Positions 1-8,717 of a stretch of 44,110 nucleotides of DNA are shown here, one piece after another (position 1 is the stretch's first letter; the number at the start of each line of letters is the position of its first letter). The stretch covers positions 1 through 44,110 of the forward strand of contig DAOVRZ010000038.1 in the NCBI GenBank assembly GCA_030627905.1. Reading direction: 5' to 3'. The position numbers and the translations under genes are program-made. This DNA is from JAGMES01 sp023128035. Lineage in GTDB: Bacteria; Bacillota; Halanaerobiia; DY22613. The notes below the pieces were generated by a model. That model was not told the origin of the DNA. It ran no database searches and saw nothing but the letters and a program-made list of their open reading frames with translations.

Positions 1-30
1 AAGCTGTCTATGGCGTAAAAGTAGCATATA

Positions 31-134
31 TTGTGGTTTTCCTAGATTAGAACCACAAATTATAGGATATGAAACTTTCTGAAGAGTATATTGGGTTCAG
101 GAAGTTACAACTATTTCCTTTAGAAAATGGGAAT
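31..134 (+). other. Three consecutive hairpins upstream of the purine operon
   Basis: Three potential stem-loops lie in a row. The first pairs 31-38 with 51-58 (8 bp, TTGTGGTT). The second pairs 73-83 with 96-106 (11 bp including one G-U). The third pairs 113-118 with 129-134. The segment lies upstream of the promoter I assign to purB (216-244), so it is either the 3' untranslated end of an upstream gene or an RNA from another promoter, not the pur leader. I see no match to the purine, ZTP or PRPP riboswitch cores. No coding region is visible in 1-316. Confidence 0.4.
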
Positions 135-197
135 AATAAAAAATATAAGAAGAATAATAACTGCATAACTTCGTACAATAAATCTGTTTTAATCCTA

Positions 198-234
198 AAT
201 ATTCGGTTTTTATGGTTGATTTAATCTCCGAATC
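198..234. promoter_or_regulatory. Second possible PurBox pair flanking the -35 element
   Basis: On the minus strand 198-210 reads AAAACCGAATATT, 12 of 13 positions of the Bacillus PurBox consensus AWWWCCGAACWWT. On the plus strand 228-232 gives CCGAA within a weaker match. The two boxes point away from each other around the -35 region, opposite to the usual arrangement, so this is less certain than the downstream pair. Confidence 0.35.
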
Positions 235-244
235 GTGTTATCAT
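216..244 (+). promoter_or_regulatory. Sigma-A promoter of the pur operon
   Basis: TTGATT (216-221), 17-nt spacer, TATCAT (239-244). Transcription would start near 251, about 65 nt before the purB start codon and just upstream of the PurR operator pair. Confidence 0.6.
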
Positions 245-260
245 AGGTTAGAAATAACTA

Positions 261-304
261 AAACACGAACAATATAGCAATGAAATAATATAAAAGTTCG
301 AAAG
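261..304. promoter_or_regulatory. PurR operator: inverted PurBox pair
   Basis: AAACACGAAC (261-270) and, 25 nt further on, the inverted box with GTTCG at 296-300. Orientation (CGAAC then GTTCG) and spacing match what I recall of the Bacillus subtilis purE operator, including the AAACACGAACA box. The pair lies downstream of the predicted start site and just before the ribosome binding site. This fits repression by PurR that is relieved by PRPP, established for the Bacillus regulator and inferred here. Confidence 0.6.
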
Positions 305-316
305 AGGAGGGGCATA

Positions 317-1708
317 ATGGAACGAAATATTTTCAAAAACATTAGTCCGTTGGATCATCGTTATTCAATACCTGAAGAGGGATTTAGTGATTTATCCTAC
401 TATCTCTCTGAAGAGGCTGTGATTCGTACACAGGCTGAGGTTGAGTTAGCATTGGTGAAAGCTTTACAAAAATGGAATCTATGTAATCAAGAAGTGGTAA
501 AAGAGGTTGAGGAAGCTTGCAAAGCGGTTACTCCAGAGGAAGTTTATAAAGAAGAACAGAAAACAAGACATAATATTCGGGCTCTGGTTAACTGCATTCG
601 TAATCAAGTTAGTCCTGAGGCTAAACCTTTTGTACATTTTTCTGCAACTTCAGTTGATATTATGGATACTTCTGCTGCAATTCGTTATCGGGATGCAGCA
701 AAAGAATTGGTTATACCAGCTTTAAAAGAATTCGTAACAATTTTACTGGATCTTGCTTGTAATGAGAAAGAAACTATTCAGATTGGTCGAACACATGGAC
801 AACATGCTGTTCCTGTCACTTTTGGTTATGTTCTTTCTTTATATATTAGTAGGTTGGGCCAGCAAATTGTTAAAATCAACCAAGCTGCATCAAATTTACG
901 CGGTAAGATGGCAGGAGCCGTTGGTGCCTACAATGCTAGTGCCTTATTTATAGAAGATCCTGTTCAATTTGAAATGGATGTTTTGACCGAAGTTGGGCTT
1001 GAAGCATGCCCGATTTCCACTCAGATTGTACAGCCAGAGTATGTTTCTGATTTTGTCCATACATTGGTTTCTGCTTTTGGAATTTTAGCAAACTTTGCAG
1101 ATGATATGCGCCATTTACAGAGAACTGAGATCGATGAAGTAGGAGAATATTTTGGTAAAGATCAAGTAGGATCTTCTACAATGCCCCATAAACGAAATCC
1201 TATTAATTACGAAAACGTTAAAAGTATGTATAAAGAATTCATGCCACGGATGATGACCCTTTATTTAGACCAAATTTCTGAACATCAACGTGATCTAACC
1301 AACTCTGCTTCCGGTCGTTTTGTGGTTGAAGTGATTGCTGGACTAGTGATGTCAACACGTCGCTTGACTCGTGTGACCAAGAAGATGTGGGTGAATCATG
1401 AACAGATGCAGGCTAATTTTAACAAGACAAAAGAGTCAATCATTGCAGAACCTTTATATATTCTTTTAGCAGGTTATGGTCATCCTGATGCACATGAGGC
1501 AGTTCGTTTAAAGACTGTAGAAGCAAAAGAGACAGGGAAGACAGTTTATCAACTTATGTTTGAAGACCAAGAGATTCAAACATACTGGAATCAGTTTACT
1601 GAAGAACAGAAAGGTTTAATCCAATATCCAGAAAGATATATAGGTAGAGCTGTAGAGAAGACGGAAGCTATTATTAATGAATGGAAAAGAAAACTCGAAC
1701 AAATATAA
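317..1708 (+). CDS. purB: Adenylosuccinate lyase
   Basis: Cleaves SAICAR to AICAR and adenylosuccinate to AMP, each releasing fumarate, in cytosolic purine synthesis. The protein has 463 residues. It carries the fumarase/aspartase superfamily signature GSSTMPHKRNP (flexible catalytic loop) near residue 290 and the earlier conserved TSVDIMDT segment near residue 110. The ATG follows GAGGAGG at good spacing. First gene of the nine-gene pur operon, 22 nt before the purC Shine-Dalgarno region. Length is nearer the longer clostridial form than the roughly 430-residue Bacillus enzyme. Confidence 0.95.
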   Translation: MERNIFKNISPLDHRYSIPEEGFSDLSYYLSEEAVIRTQAEVELALVKALQKWNLCNQEVVKEVEEACKAVTPEEVYKEEQKTRHNIRALVNCIRNQVSPEAKPFVHFSATSVDIMDTSAAIRYRDAAKELVIPALKEFVTILLDLACNEKETIQIGRTHGQHAVPVTFGYVLSLYISRLGQQIVKINQAASNLRGKMAGAVGAYNASALFIEDPVQFEMDVLTEVGLEACPISTQIVQPEYVSDFVHTLVSAFGILANFADDMRHLQRTEIDEVGEYFGKDQVGSSTMPHKRNPINYENVKSMYKEFMPRMMTLYLDQISEHQRDLTNSASGRFVVEVIAGLVMSTRRLTRVTKKMWVNHEQMQANFNKTKESIIAEPLYILLAGYGHPDAHEAVRLKTVEAKETGKTVYQLMFEDQEIQTYWNQFTEEQKGLIQYPERYIGRAVEKTEAIINEWKRKLEQI

Positions 1709-1738
1709 TGTGGTGATAATTTAAGGAGGGTGTTAATC

Positions 1739-2455
1739 TTGGCGACTCAAAAATTAGAACAACTGTATGAAGGAAAGGCAAAAAAAATCTTTAAAACTGA
1801 TGCACCAGGAGTTTTTTGGGTGCAGTACAAAGATGATGCAACAGCATTTAACGGATTAAAAAAAGGAACAATTGAAAACAAGAGTAAATATAACAACCTG
1901 ATTTCAGCTACTATCTTTAAGATGCTTAAACAAGCTGGGATTGTAAATCATTTCGTTGAGTTGATTAACGAGACTGAAATGTTGGTTAAAGAAGTCAAGA
2001 TTATTCTTGTAGAAGTAGTTGTACGAAATGTGACAACTGGTAGTTTGTGCAAACGTTTGGGTATTGATGAAGGTATTCGTATGGAGACTCCATTAGTAGA
2101 ATTTTATTATAAAGATGACGATTTAGGAGATCCATTGATTACTGAAGATCATATTCAACTTTTAAAATTGGCTTCACCAGAAGAGGTAGAATTTTTAAAA
2201 GTAGAAGCCTTAAAGATTAACGACTTACTCATTGAATATTTCGGGAAAATGGGTATTGATTTAATAGATTATAAATTGGAATTTGGCAGGACTCCTGAGG
2301 GTAAAGTGATTTTAGCAGATGAGATTTCTCCAGATACTTGCCGTCTTTGGGACAAAGAAACTGGTGAACGCTTAGATAAAGATCGGTTCCGTCGTGATTT
2401 AGGTAATGTTGAAGAGGCTTATCAAGAAATTTTAAACCGGGTACAGGGTAGTTAA
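1739..2455 (+). CDS. purC: SAICAR synthase (phosphoribosylaminoimidazole-succinocarboxamide synthase)
   Basis: ATP-dependent ligation of aspartate to CAIR to give SAICAR. The 238-residue protein starts LEQLYEGKAKKIF, the typical PurC N-terminus with its nucleotide-binding strand, and has VVVRNVTTGSLCKRLG and ADEISPDTCRLWD motifs of the family. I choose the TTG at 1739, 9 nt after AAGGAGG (1723-1729). A GTG at 1730 in the same frame touches the Shine-Dalgarno itself and is less likely. Its product is the substrate of the enzyme encoded just upstream (PurB). Confidence 0.94.
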   Translation: MATQKLEQLYEGKAKKIFKTDAPGVFWVQYKDDATAFNGLKKGTIENKSKYNNLISATIFKMLKQAGIVNHFVELINETEMLVKEVKIILVEVVVRNVTTGSLCKRLGIDEGIRMETPLVEFYYKDDDLGDPLITEDHIQLLKLASPEEVEFLKVEALKINDLLIEYFGKMGIDLIDYKLEFGRTPEGKVILADEISPDTCRLWDKETGERLDKDRFRRDLGNVEEAYQEILNRVQGS

Positions 2456-2489
2456 ATAAATATTGATAATAAAAAGGGAGGAAATTTTC

Positions 2490-2747
2490 ATGTTTCGAGT
2501 GGAATTAAAAGTTATGCCACGTAAAGGTATTTTAAATCCTCAGAGTGCTGCTGTGACTAATGGCTTAGCTGCTTTGGGTTATTCTAAAGTTGAAGGTTTA
2601 GAAATGGGTAAATTCATGGAATTTATCGTTAAAATGGATGATAGAAAAAAAGTAGAAGAATATGTGGAAGAGATGAGTAAACGTCTTTTAACTAATCCAA
2701 TAATTGAAGATTATATATATGAAATCTTTCCTGTAGAGGGGGAATAA
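2490..2747 (+). CDS. purS: FGAM synthase subunit PurS
   Basis: Small structural subunit (85 residues) that holds PurQ and PurL together so that ammonia can pass between them in formylglycinamidine ribonucleotide synthase. The sequence begins MFRVELKVMPRKGILNPQS, typical of PurS. The ATG at 2490 lies behind GGGAGG; an upstream in-frame start at 2463 lacks a ribosome binding site. PurQ follows after 2 nt. Confidence 0.93.
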   Translation: MFRVELKVMPRKGILNPQSAAVTNGLAALGYSKVEGLEMGKFMEFIVKMDDRKKVEEYVEEMSKRLLTNPIIEDYIYEIFPVEGE

Positions 2748-2749
2748 AG

Positions 2750-3478
2750 ATGCGGTTTGGAATCATTGTTTTTCCTGGTTCTAATTGTGATCATGATTGT
2801 AAATATGCTGTAGAATTATTAGGACATACTGCTGAATATTTCTGGCACGGCGATAAACGTTCTCTGGATGATTTTGATTGTGTTATTATTCCTGGAGGTT
2901 TTTCTTATGGAGATTATTTGAGAGCGGGAGCAATTGCTCGGTTTGCCATAATGATGGAAGAAGTTAAAAAGTTTGCTGAGCAAGGTGGCCTGGTAATTGG
3001 AATCTGTAATGGTTTTCAGATTTTATTAGAAGCAGGTCTTTTGCCAGGGGCTATGCAGAAGAATAATAGTTTGAAGTTTAGATGTAATTATAGTACTTTA
3101 AGAATAGAAAATGTTGACACACCTTTTACCAATCAGATGAAAAAGGGTGAAGTGATTGTTTTACCAATCGCTCATGGTGAAGGTAATTATTATAATGACT
3201 CTGAAAGTATCGCTCGAATGGAAGCTAATGGTCAAATTCTTCTTCGTTATTCGACTTTAGAAGGTGAAGTAACAGAAGATGCAAACCCGAATGGTTCGGT
3301 TTCTAATATTGCAGGTATAGCTAATGAGAAGAAAAATGTTTTTGGTTTAATGCCTCATCCTGAGCGGGCTGTTGATGGCCGTTTAGGGAACGGATGTGTG
3401 GATGGCCGTAAAATCTTTGCTTCAATTATTGCAGCACGTGCTGGAGAGGGGGAAGTTCCATGCTTACAGCAGAGCTAA
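2750..3478 (+). CDS. purQ: FGAM synthase subunit PurQ, glutaminase
   Basis: Class I glutamine amidotransferase subunit that releases ammonia from glutamine for PurL. The nucleophile sits in GICNGFQIL (near residue 86) and the catalytic His/Glu in MPHPERAVD near the C-terminus. The 242 residues are slightly longer than usual because the gene runs 19 nt into purL, indicating translational coupling. The ATG follows GAGGGGG at the end of purS. Confidence 0.95.
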   Translation: MRFGIIVFPGSNCDHDCKYAVELLGHTAEYFWHGDKRSLDDFDCVIIPGGFSYGDYLRAGAIARFAIMMEEVKKFAEQGGLVIGICNGFQILLEAGLLPGAMQKNNSLKFRCNYSTLRIENVDTPFTNQMKKGEVIVLPIAHGEGNYYNDSESIARMEANGQILLRYSTLEGEVTEDANPNGSVSNIAGIANEKKNVFGLMPHPERAVDGRLGNGCVDGRKIFASIIAARAGEGEVPCLQQS

Positions 3479-5673
3479 AAGAAAAATTAGCCGTTAATGG
3501 TTTAAAATATGATGAATATCAACGGATTCTCGATATTTTGAATCGGGAACCTAATGAATTAGAACTGGCTTTATATGGTGTAATGTGGTCAGAACATTGT
3601 AGTTATAAACATTCTAAAGCTCAATTAAAAACTCTTCCAACTAAAGGGGAATATGTGCTTCAAGGTCCTGGAGAAAACGCTGGAATTATCGATATTGGTG
3701 ATGGAATGGCAGCAACTTTTAAAATTGAAAGTCATAATCATCCATCAGCCATTGAACCTTATCAAGGTGCTGCAACTGGTGTAGGAGGAATTGTTCGTGA
3801 TGTCTTCACCATGGGTGCACGTCCTATTGCTCTTTTAAATTCTTTGCGCTTTGGTACACTTGATGATGAACATGTGCGTTATATTTTTGAAGGTGTTGTA
3901 GCGGGGATTGGAGATTATGGTAATTGTCTTGGTATTCCAACTGTAGGTGGAGAAACTTATTTTAATAGTAGTTATCAGGGTAACCCATTGGTTAACGCTA
4001 TGTGTCTTGGTGTTATGCCTGTAGAGGATATTGTTACAGGTTCTGCATCGGGAGTTGGTAATCCAGTTATGGTTGTAGGAGCATCAACTGGTCGAGATGG
4101 AATTAAGGGTGCTAGTTTTGCTTCTGAGGAATTAAGTGAAGCATCTGAAGAAAAACGTCCATCTGTTCAGGTCGGAGATCCATTTATGGAAAAACTCTTG
4201 ATGGAAGCTTGTTTGGAATTATATAAAACTGATGCAGTTGTCGGTATTCAAGATATGGGAGCTGCAGGTTTGGCTAGCTCTTCTTGTGAGATGGCAAGTC
4301 GAGCAGGTACTGGTATTGAAATAGATGTAGCATTAGTTCCAGCTAGAGAAAATGATATGACACCATATGATTTTATGTTATCTGAATCTCAAGAAAGAAT
4401 GCTGGTTGTTCCTAAAAAGGGTCACGAAGATGAAGTTAAAGCTATCTTTGAACGTTGGGGTTTGAATGCCGTAGTAGTAGGCCAGGTAAATGAAGATGGA
4501 AACTTAACTATCAAGGAAAATGGTAAAATTGTAGCTCAAGTACCAGCTTCAAGTTTAGCTGATGATGCTCCTGTATATCATCCGGCGAGTGAACGTCCAG
4601 CTTATTTAGCTGATGCAGAAAGTTTTGATATAACTCAAATTCCAGTTCCAGCGGAAGATGAATATAACGAAATTCTCGTTAAATTATTAAAGAGTCCAAA
4701 TTTGGCTAATAAAGCATGGGTTTACGAACAATATGACCACATGGTAAGAAGCAATACGGTTGTATTACCTGGTTCTGATGCAGCAGTTGTTCGGGTGGAA
4801 GGCACAAATCGAGGCCTTGCCGTGACAACAGACTGTAATAGTCGATATTGTTATCTTAATCCACGTCGGGGTACAGCGATTGCTGTAGCTGAGGCTGCTC
4901 GAAATGTAGTTTGTAGTGGTGGTAAGCCGTTAGCGATTACCGATGGTTTGAATTTTGGTAACCCAGAGAAGCCAGAGATGTTCTATCAGTTTAAAGAATC
5001 TATTGCAGGAATGAGAGAAGCATGTTTGGCATTGAGCACTCCAGTTACAGGCGGTAATGTGAGTTTTTATAATGAACATTCTGGTTTAGCAATCTATCCA
5101 ACTCCAATTATCGGTATGGTTGGTTTGCTTGAAGATATCGAGGATGCTGTAACGATGAGTTTTAAAGATAAAGGAGATATCATCTTCTTGATTGGTGAAA
5201 ATAAAGAAGAGTTAGGCGGAAGTGAGTACCTAGCTTTGGCTCATGGTTTAGAAACAGGTCAGGTACCTGAGTTAGATTTGAATTTGGAAAAGGCTGTACA
5301 ACAATCTGTACTTGAAGCTATAAATGCAAAGATTGTTAAATCTGCTCATGACTGTGCTGAAGGTGGATTGGCAGTTTCTTTAGCTGAATCTACTTTTGAG
5401 AATGGGTTAGGGGCTGTGATTGAGATAGAAGCTAATGAAATTCGTCCAGATGCTTTGCTCTTTGGTGAATCCCAATCTCGAATTATTGTTACTATAGAAG
5501 AGAAAAATTTAGATATGCTGATGACAATTTGTTCATCTAATAATGTTCCTGTTAAGCGTTTAGGTCATGTTGAAGGAGATCAATTAAAGATTAATGATTA
5601 TATTTGCTCAAATGTAGCTGATCTTAAGCTTAAATGGCAGGAGGCAATTTCATGTATTATGAGCCAAAAATAA
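3460..5673 (+). CDS. purL: FGAM synthase subunit PurL
   Basis: ATP-dependent synthetase subunit converting FGAR to FGAM with ammonia from PurQ. The 737-residue length is that of the small PurL form that needs PurS and PurQ. Conserved segments include VMWSEHCSYKHSK near residue 40, KIESHNHPSAIEPYQGAATG near residue 90 (nucleotide and metal binding) and a second synthetase-like half. Start ATG 3460 lies behind GAGAGGGGGAAG inside the purQ 3' end. It overlaps the purF Shine-Dalgarno and start. Confidence 0.95.
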   Translation: MLTAELKEKLAVNGLKYDEYQRILDILNREPNELELALYGVMWSEHCSYKHSKAQLKTLPTKGEYVLQGPGENAGIIDIGDGMAATFKIESHNHPSAIEPYQGAATGVGGIVRDVFTMGARPIALLNSLRFGTLDDEHVRYIFEGVVAGIGDYGNCLGIPTVGGETYFNSSYQGNPLVNAMCLGVMPVEDIVTGSASGVGNPVMVVGASTGRDGIKGASFASEELSEASEEKRPSVQVGDPFMEKLLMEACLELYKTDAVVGIQDMGAAGLASSSCEMASRAGTGIEIDVALVPARENDMTPYDFMLSESQERMLVVPKKGHEDEVKAIFERWGLNAVVVGQVNEDGNLTIKENGKIVAQVPASSLADDAPVYHPASERPAYLADAESFDITQIPVPAEDEYNEILVKLLKSPNLANKAWVYEQYDHMVRSNTVVLPGSDAAVVRVEGTNRGLAVTTDCNSRYCYLNPRRGTAIAVAEAARNVVCSGGKPLAITDGLNFGNPEKPEMFYQFKESIAGMREACLALSTPVTGGNVSFYNEHSGLAIYPTPIIGMVGLLEDIEDAVTMSFKDKGDIIFLIGENKEELGGSEYLALAHGLETGQVPELDLNLEKAVQQSVLEAINAKIVKSAHDCAEGGLAVSLAESTFENGLGAVIEIEANEIRPDALLFGESQSRIIVTIEEKNLDMLMTICSSNNVPVKRLGHVEGDQLKINDYICSNVADLKLKWQEAISCIMSQK

Positions 5674-7058
5674 AAGAAGAGTGTGGAGTATTTGGAATCT
5701 ATAATCAAAAAAATGCTGCTCAATTAACTTATTTTGGACTTCATGCTTTACAACATCGGGGACAGGAGAGCGCAGGAATCACTGCCCTGAAAGATGGCGA
5801 GCTCTCTATATATAGAGGTATGGGGTTAGTCACATCTGTATTTAATGAAGAAAATCTTAAAATTTTAGAAGGTACTAGTGCAATCGGTCATGTTCGTTAT
5901 TCAACGACAGGTACAAGTACTTTGTTAAATTCTCAACCTTTATTAGTGAGATTGGCGAAAGGTAATTTATCTCTGGCTCATAATGGAAATTTGATTAATG
6001 GCCATGAAATTAGAAAACGTTTAGAAGAAGATGGGTCAATCTTTCATACAACTTTAGATACAGAAGTAGTTCCACATTTGATTGCTCGTTCTCGTGAGAA
6101 AGAGTTTGAAGCATCTCTTGTAGAAAGTTTGAATCAGATCAAGGGGGCTTTTAGTCTGGTATTACTCACAGAGGATAGTTTATATGGAATTCGTGATCCA
6201 TATGGAATTCGCCCTCTTTCTCTAGGCAAATTAGGAGATAGTTATGTATTAGCGTCAGAAACCTGTGCACTTGACATTATTGGTGCAGAGTATGTACGAG
6301 ATATACGGCCTGGTGAGATGGTTGTGATTAACGATGAGGGTATTCGTTCTGTGCAATATGCAGAGGGTTCCTTAGCTTTCTGTATCTTTGAGTTTATTTA
6401 TTTTGCTCGGCCAGATAGTAATATTGGTGGGCAGAATGTTCATCTGGCCCGGATGGAGATGGGACGGGCTTTAGCAAGAGAAATGTCTGAAGATGTAGAT
6501 ATAGTTGTACCTGTACCAGATTCAGGAATTTCAGCAGCTCTTGGATTTTCTGAAGAAAAAGATCTTCCTTTTGAATGGGGATTTATCAAAAATCGTTATG
6601 TAGGGCGAACCTTTATTTCTCCAGAACCAGAGATCCGTGATCTAAAGGTTAGATTAAAATTGAGTCCGATCTATGATTTGGTTAAAGGAAAAAGAGTTCT
6701 TTTAATTGATGATTCTATAGTTCGAGGTACAACCAGTAAACAGATTATTCGGATGCTTCGAGAGAAGGGTGCTAAAGAGGTGCATTTCGGTGTTAGTTCA
6801 CCTCCTGTAACTCATTCTTGTTACTATGGTTTAGATACTTCTAATCGGCAGGAATTGATTGCAAGCCGGATGGATATAAAAGAGATTACTGAGTATATCG
6901 GTGCAGATTCTTTAACTTATTTGAGTTTGGATGGTTTATTGGATGCTTTGAAAAATACAGGTTTAGGTTTTTGTTCTGCGTGTTTTGATGGTAAATATCC
7001 AGTAGGTGAAGGATTGGGTAAATTTTCCCTTGAAGAAAGGAGGAAATGTAATGGCTGA
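5652..7058 (+). CDS. purF: Amidophosphoribosyltransferase
   Basis: First committed step: PRPP plus glutamine to phosphoribosylamine. The ATG at 5652 follows GGCAGGAGG; an in-frame ATG at 5634 precedes the Shine-Dalgarno and is unlikely. With this start the sequence has a ten-residue propeptide before Cys11 (EECGVFGIY), the N-terminal nucleophile exposed by cleavage in the Bacillus-type enzyme. Cysteines in AFCIFEF, THSCYYG and FCSACFDG match the ligands of the oxygen-sensitive 4Fe-4S cluster of that class. The PRPP loop is VLLIDDSIVRGTTS. Overlaps purL by 22 nt and purM by 8 nt. Confidence 0.95.
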   Translation: MYYEPKIKEECGVFGIYNQKNAAQLTYFGLHALQHRGQESAGITALKDGELSIYRGMGLVTSVFNEENLKILEGTSAIGHVRYSTTGTSTLLNSQPLLVRLAKGNLSLAHNGNLINGHEIRKRLEEDGSIFHTTLDTEVVPHLIARSREKEFEASLVESLNQIKGAFSLVLLTEDSLYGIRDPYGIRPLSLGKLGDSYVLASETCALDIIGAEYVRDIRPGEMVVINDEGIRSVQYAEGSLAFCIFEFIYFARPDSNIGGQNVHLARMEMGRALAREMSEDVDIVVPVPDSGISAALGFSEEKDLPFEWGFIKNRYVGRTFISPEPEIRDLKVRLKLSPIYDLVKGKRVLLIDDSIVRGTTSKQIIRMLREKGAKEVHFGVSSPPVTHSCYYGLDTSNRQELIASRMDIKEITEYIGADSLTYLSLDGLLDALKNTGLGFCSACFDGKYPVGEGLGKFSLEERRKCNG

Positions 7059-8088
7059 TTTCACTTATCGTAATGCTGGTGTAGATATAGATGCGGGAAA
7101 TGAGGCAGTTGAACGGATCAAAGGAATGGTAGCAAGTACCCATAACCCTGCTGTATTAGCAGGGTTGGGGGGCTTTGGTGGGCTTTTTGGTCTTGATGTG
7201 AAGGGTATGGAAGAACCAGTTTTGGTTTCTGGGACTGATGGAGTTGGGACCAAACTTAAAATTGCTATTGATTTGGATTGCCATGATTCTGTTGGAATTG
7301 ATCTTGTGGCAATGTGTGTTAACGATGTTTTAGCTCAAGGTGCAAAACCACTCTTTTTTCTTGATTATTTGGCAGTAAGTAAAGTAGAACCTGAAAAGGT
7401 AGAAGAATTAGTTAGTGGTATTGTTGAAGGTTGTACTCAAGCTGAGTGTGCATTAATTGGTGGAGAGACAGCAGAGATGCCTGATCTTTATCAATCAGGT
7501 GAGTATGATATGGCTGGCTTTGTAGTTGGAATTGTAGATCGTAAAAAGATGATTACTGGGGAAACGATTAAAGCTGGTGATAAAATAATTGGTTTACCAA
7601 GCTCTGGTATTCATAGTAATGGTTATTCTTTGGTTCGCAAAATTTTCGCTAAAGAGCGGGGTTTTGATTGGAATGAAACTTTACCTGGTCTGGAGGCCCC
7701 TTTAGGTGAAGTGCTTTTAACTCCAACAAGGATTTATGTAAAACCAGTGATCACATTACTTGAAAAATTCAACATTGGTGGAATCGCACATATTACTGGT
7801 GGTGGATTTTTAGAAAATATACCACGTGTTTTATCAAGTGACTTGAAAGCAGAAATCACTGAAGGCACATGGCCTAAACTTGCAATTTTTGAGCTTATTG
7901 AAAAAGAAGGCGTTGAATCAAACGAGATGTATCGCACTTTTAATCAGGGAATAGGCATGATTCTGGTTGTGAAGTCTGAAGAAGTTGAAAATATTCAAGC
8001 TATGTTACGCGAGATGGGAGAAGAGAGCTATCTTATCGGCGAAGTTACCGAACGAAAGGTAGGCGAAGCTGAATGCATTATTCTATAA
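7051..8088 (+). CDS. purM: AIR synthase (phosphoribosylformylglycinamidine cyclo-ligase)
   Basis: ATP-dependent ring closure of FGAM to AIR. The protein has 345 residues, usual for PurM. Motifs seen are TYRNAGVDIDAGNEAV at the N-terminus, SGTDGVGTKLKIA near residue 55 and GGETAEMPDLY near residue 135. The ATG at 7051 has AAAGGAGG 7 nt upstream. It starts inside the last codons of purF and ends inside purN. Confidence 0.95.
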   Translation: MADFTYRNAGVDIDAGNEAVERIKGMVASTHNPAVLAGLGGFGGLFGLDVKGMEEPVLVSGTDGVGTKLKIAIDLDCHDSVGIDLVAMCVNDVLAQGAKPLFFLDYLAVSKVEPEKVEELVSGIVEGCTQAECALIGGETAEMPDLYQSGEYDMAGFVVGIVDRKKMITGETIKAGDKIIGLPSSGIHSNGYSLVRKIFAKERGFDWNETLPGLEAPLGEVLLTPTRIYVKPVITLLEKFNIGGIAHITGGGFLENIPRVLSSDLKAEITEGTWPKLAIFELIEKEGVESNEMYRTFNQGIGMILVVKSEEVENIQAMLREMGEESYLIGEVTERKVGEAECIIL

Positions 8089-8717
8089 CATCTGATCCTA
8101 TTCGCTTAGCGGTTTTTGCTTCAGGAAGTGGAACTAATTTGCAAGCTTTTATTGATGCGATTCGAGATGGTGAACTTAATGCTAAAATTGTTCGTGTTAT
8201 AAGTGATAAATCTGGATCTTATGCGTTTACTCGCGCTAAAGGAGCCGGGGTACCAATTTCATATATTAGTCCAAAGGAATTTGCTTCTAAAAAAGATTAT
8301 GAAGAAAAATTAATCGAGATTATTAAAGATTCTGGAGCAGATTTAGTTTTATTAGCTGGTTTTATGAGAATATTATCTTCTACATTTTTAAAACATTTTT
8401 CTGATCGAGTGATGAATATACACCCATCACTTCTACCAGCTTTTCCGGGCCTAGATGCTCAGAAACAGGCTTTAGGATATGGAGCGAAGGTAACAGGATG
8501 TACAGTTCATTTTGTAGATGAAGGGATGGATACAGGGCCAATCATCATCCAGGCATCTGTTCCCCTTCTAGAAGGTGATACGAGAGATGAACTGGCGAAA
8601 AGAATCTTAAAAGAAGAACATAGAATATACCTTGAAGCTGTTCGTCTATATCAAGAAGGACGTTTAAAGTTAGATGGAAGAAAAGTATCGATCCTTGAAA
8701 AGGGGGAGTGTTTGTAA
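8073..8717 (+). CDS. purN: GAR transformylase (phosphoribosylglycinamide formyltransferase)
   Basis: Transfers formyl from 10-formyl-tetrahydrofolate to GAR. The phosphate-binding loop ASGSGTNLQAF is near residue 17. The catalytic Asn and His lie in VMNIHPSLLPAFPG and the Asp in VDEGMDTGPI. The start at 8073 overlaps purM by 16 nt and has only a weak Shine-Dalgarno, so translation is probably coupled. About ten residues precede the first strand, slightly more than usual. The stop overlaps the purH start (TAATG). Confidence 0.93.
   Translation: MHYSITSDPIRLAVFASGSGTNLQAFIDAIRDGELNAKIVRVISDKSGSYAFTRAKGAGVPISYISPKEFASKKDYEEKLIEIIKDSGADLVLLAGFMRILSSTFLKHFSDRVMNIHPSLLPAFPGLDAQKQALGYGAKVTGCTVHFVDEGMDTGPIIIQASVPLLEGDTRDELAKRILKEEHRIYLEAVRLYQEGRLKLDGRKVSILEKGECL

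Noticed and set aside
61..134. Purine riboswitch before the pur operon
   Set aside because: GTATATTGGGTTCAGGAAGTTAC looks faintly similar on first reading in short pieces, but the conserved junctions and the closing P1 helix are absent and the segment lies upstream of the likely promoter.
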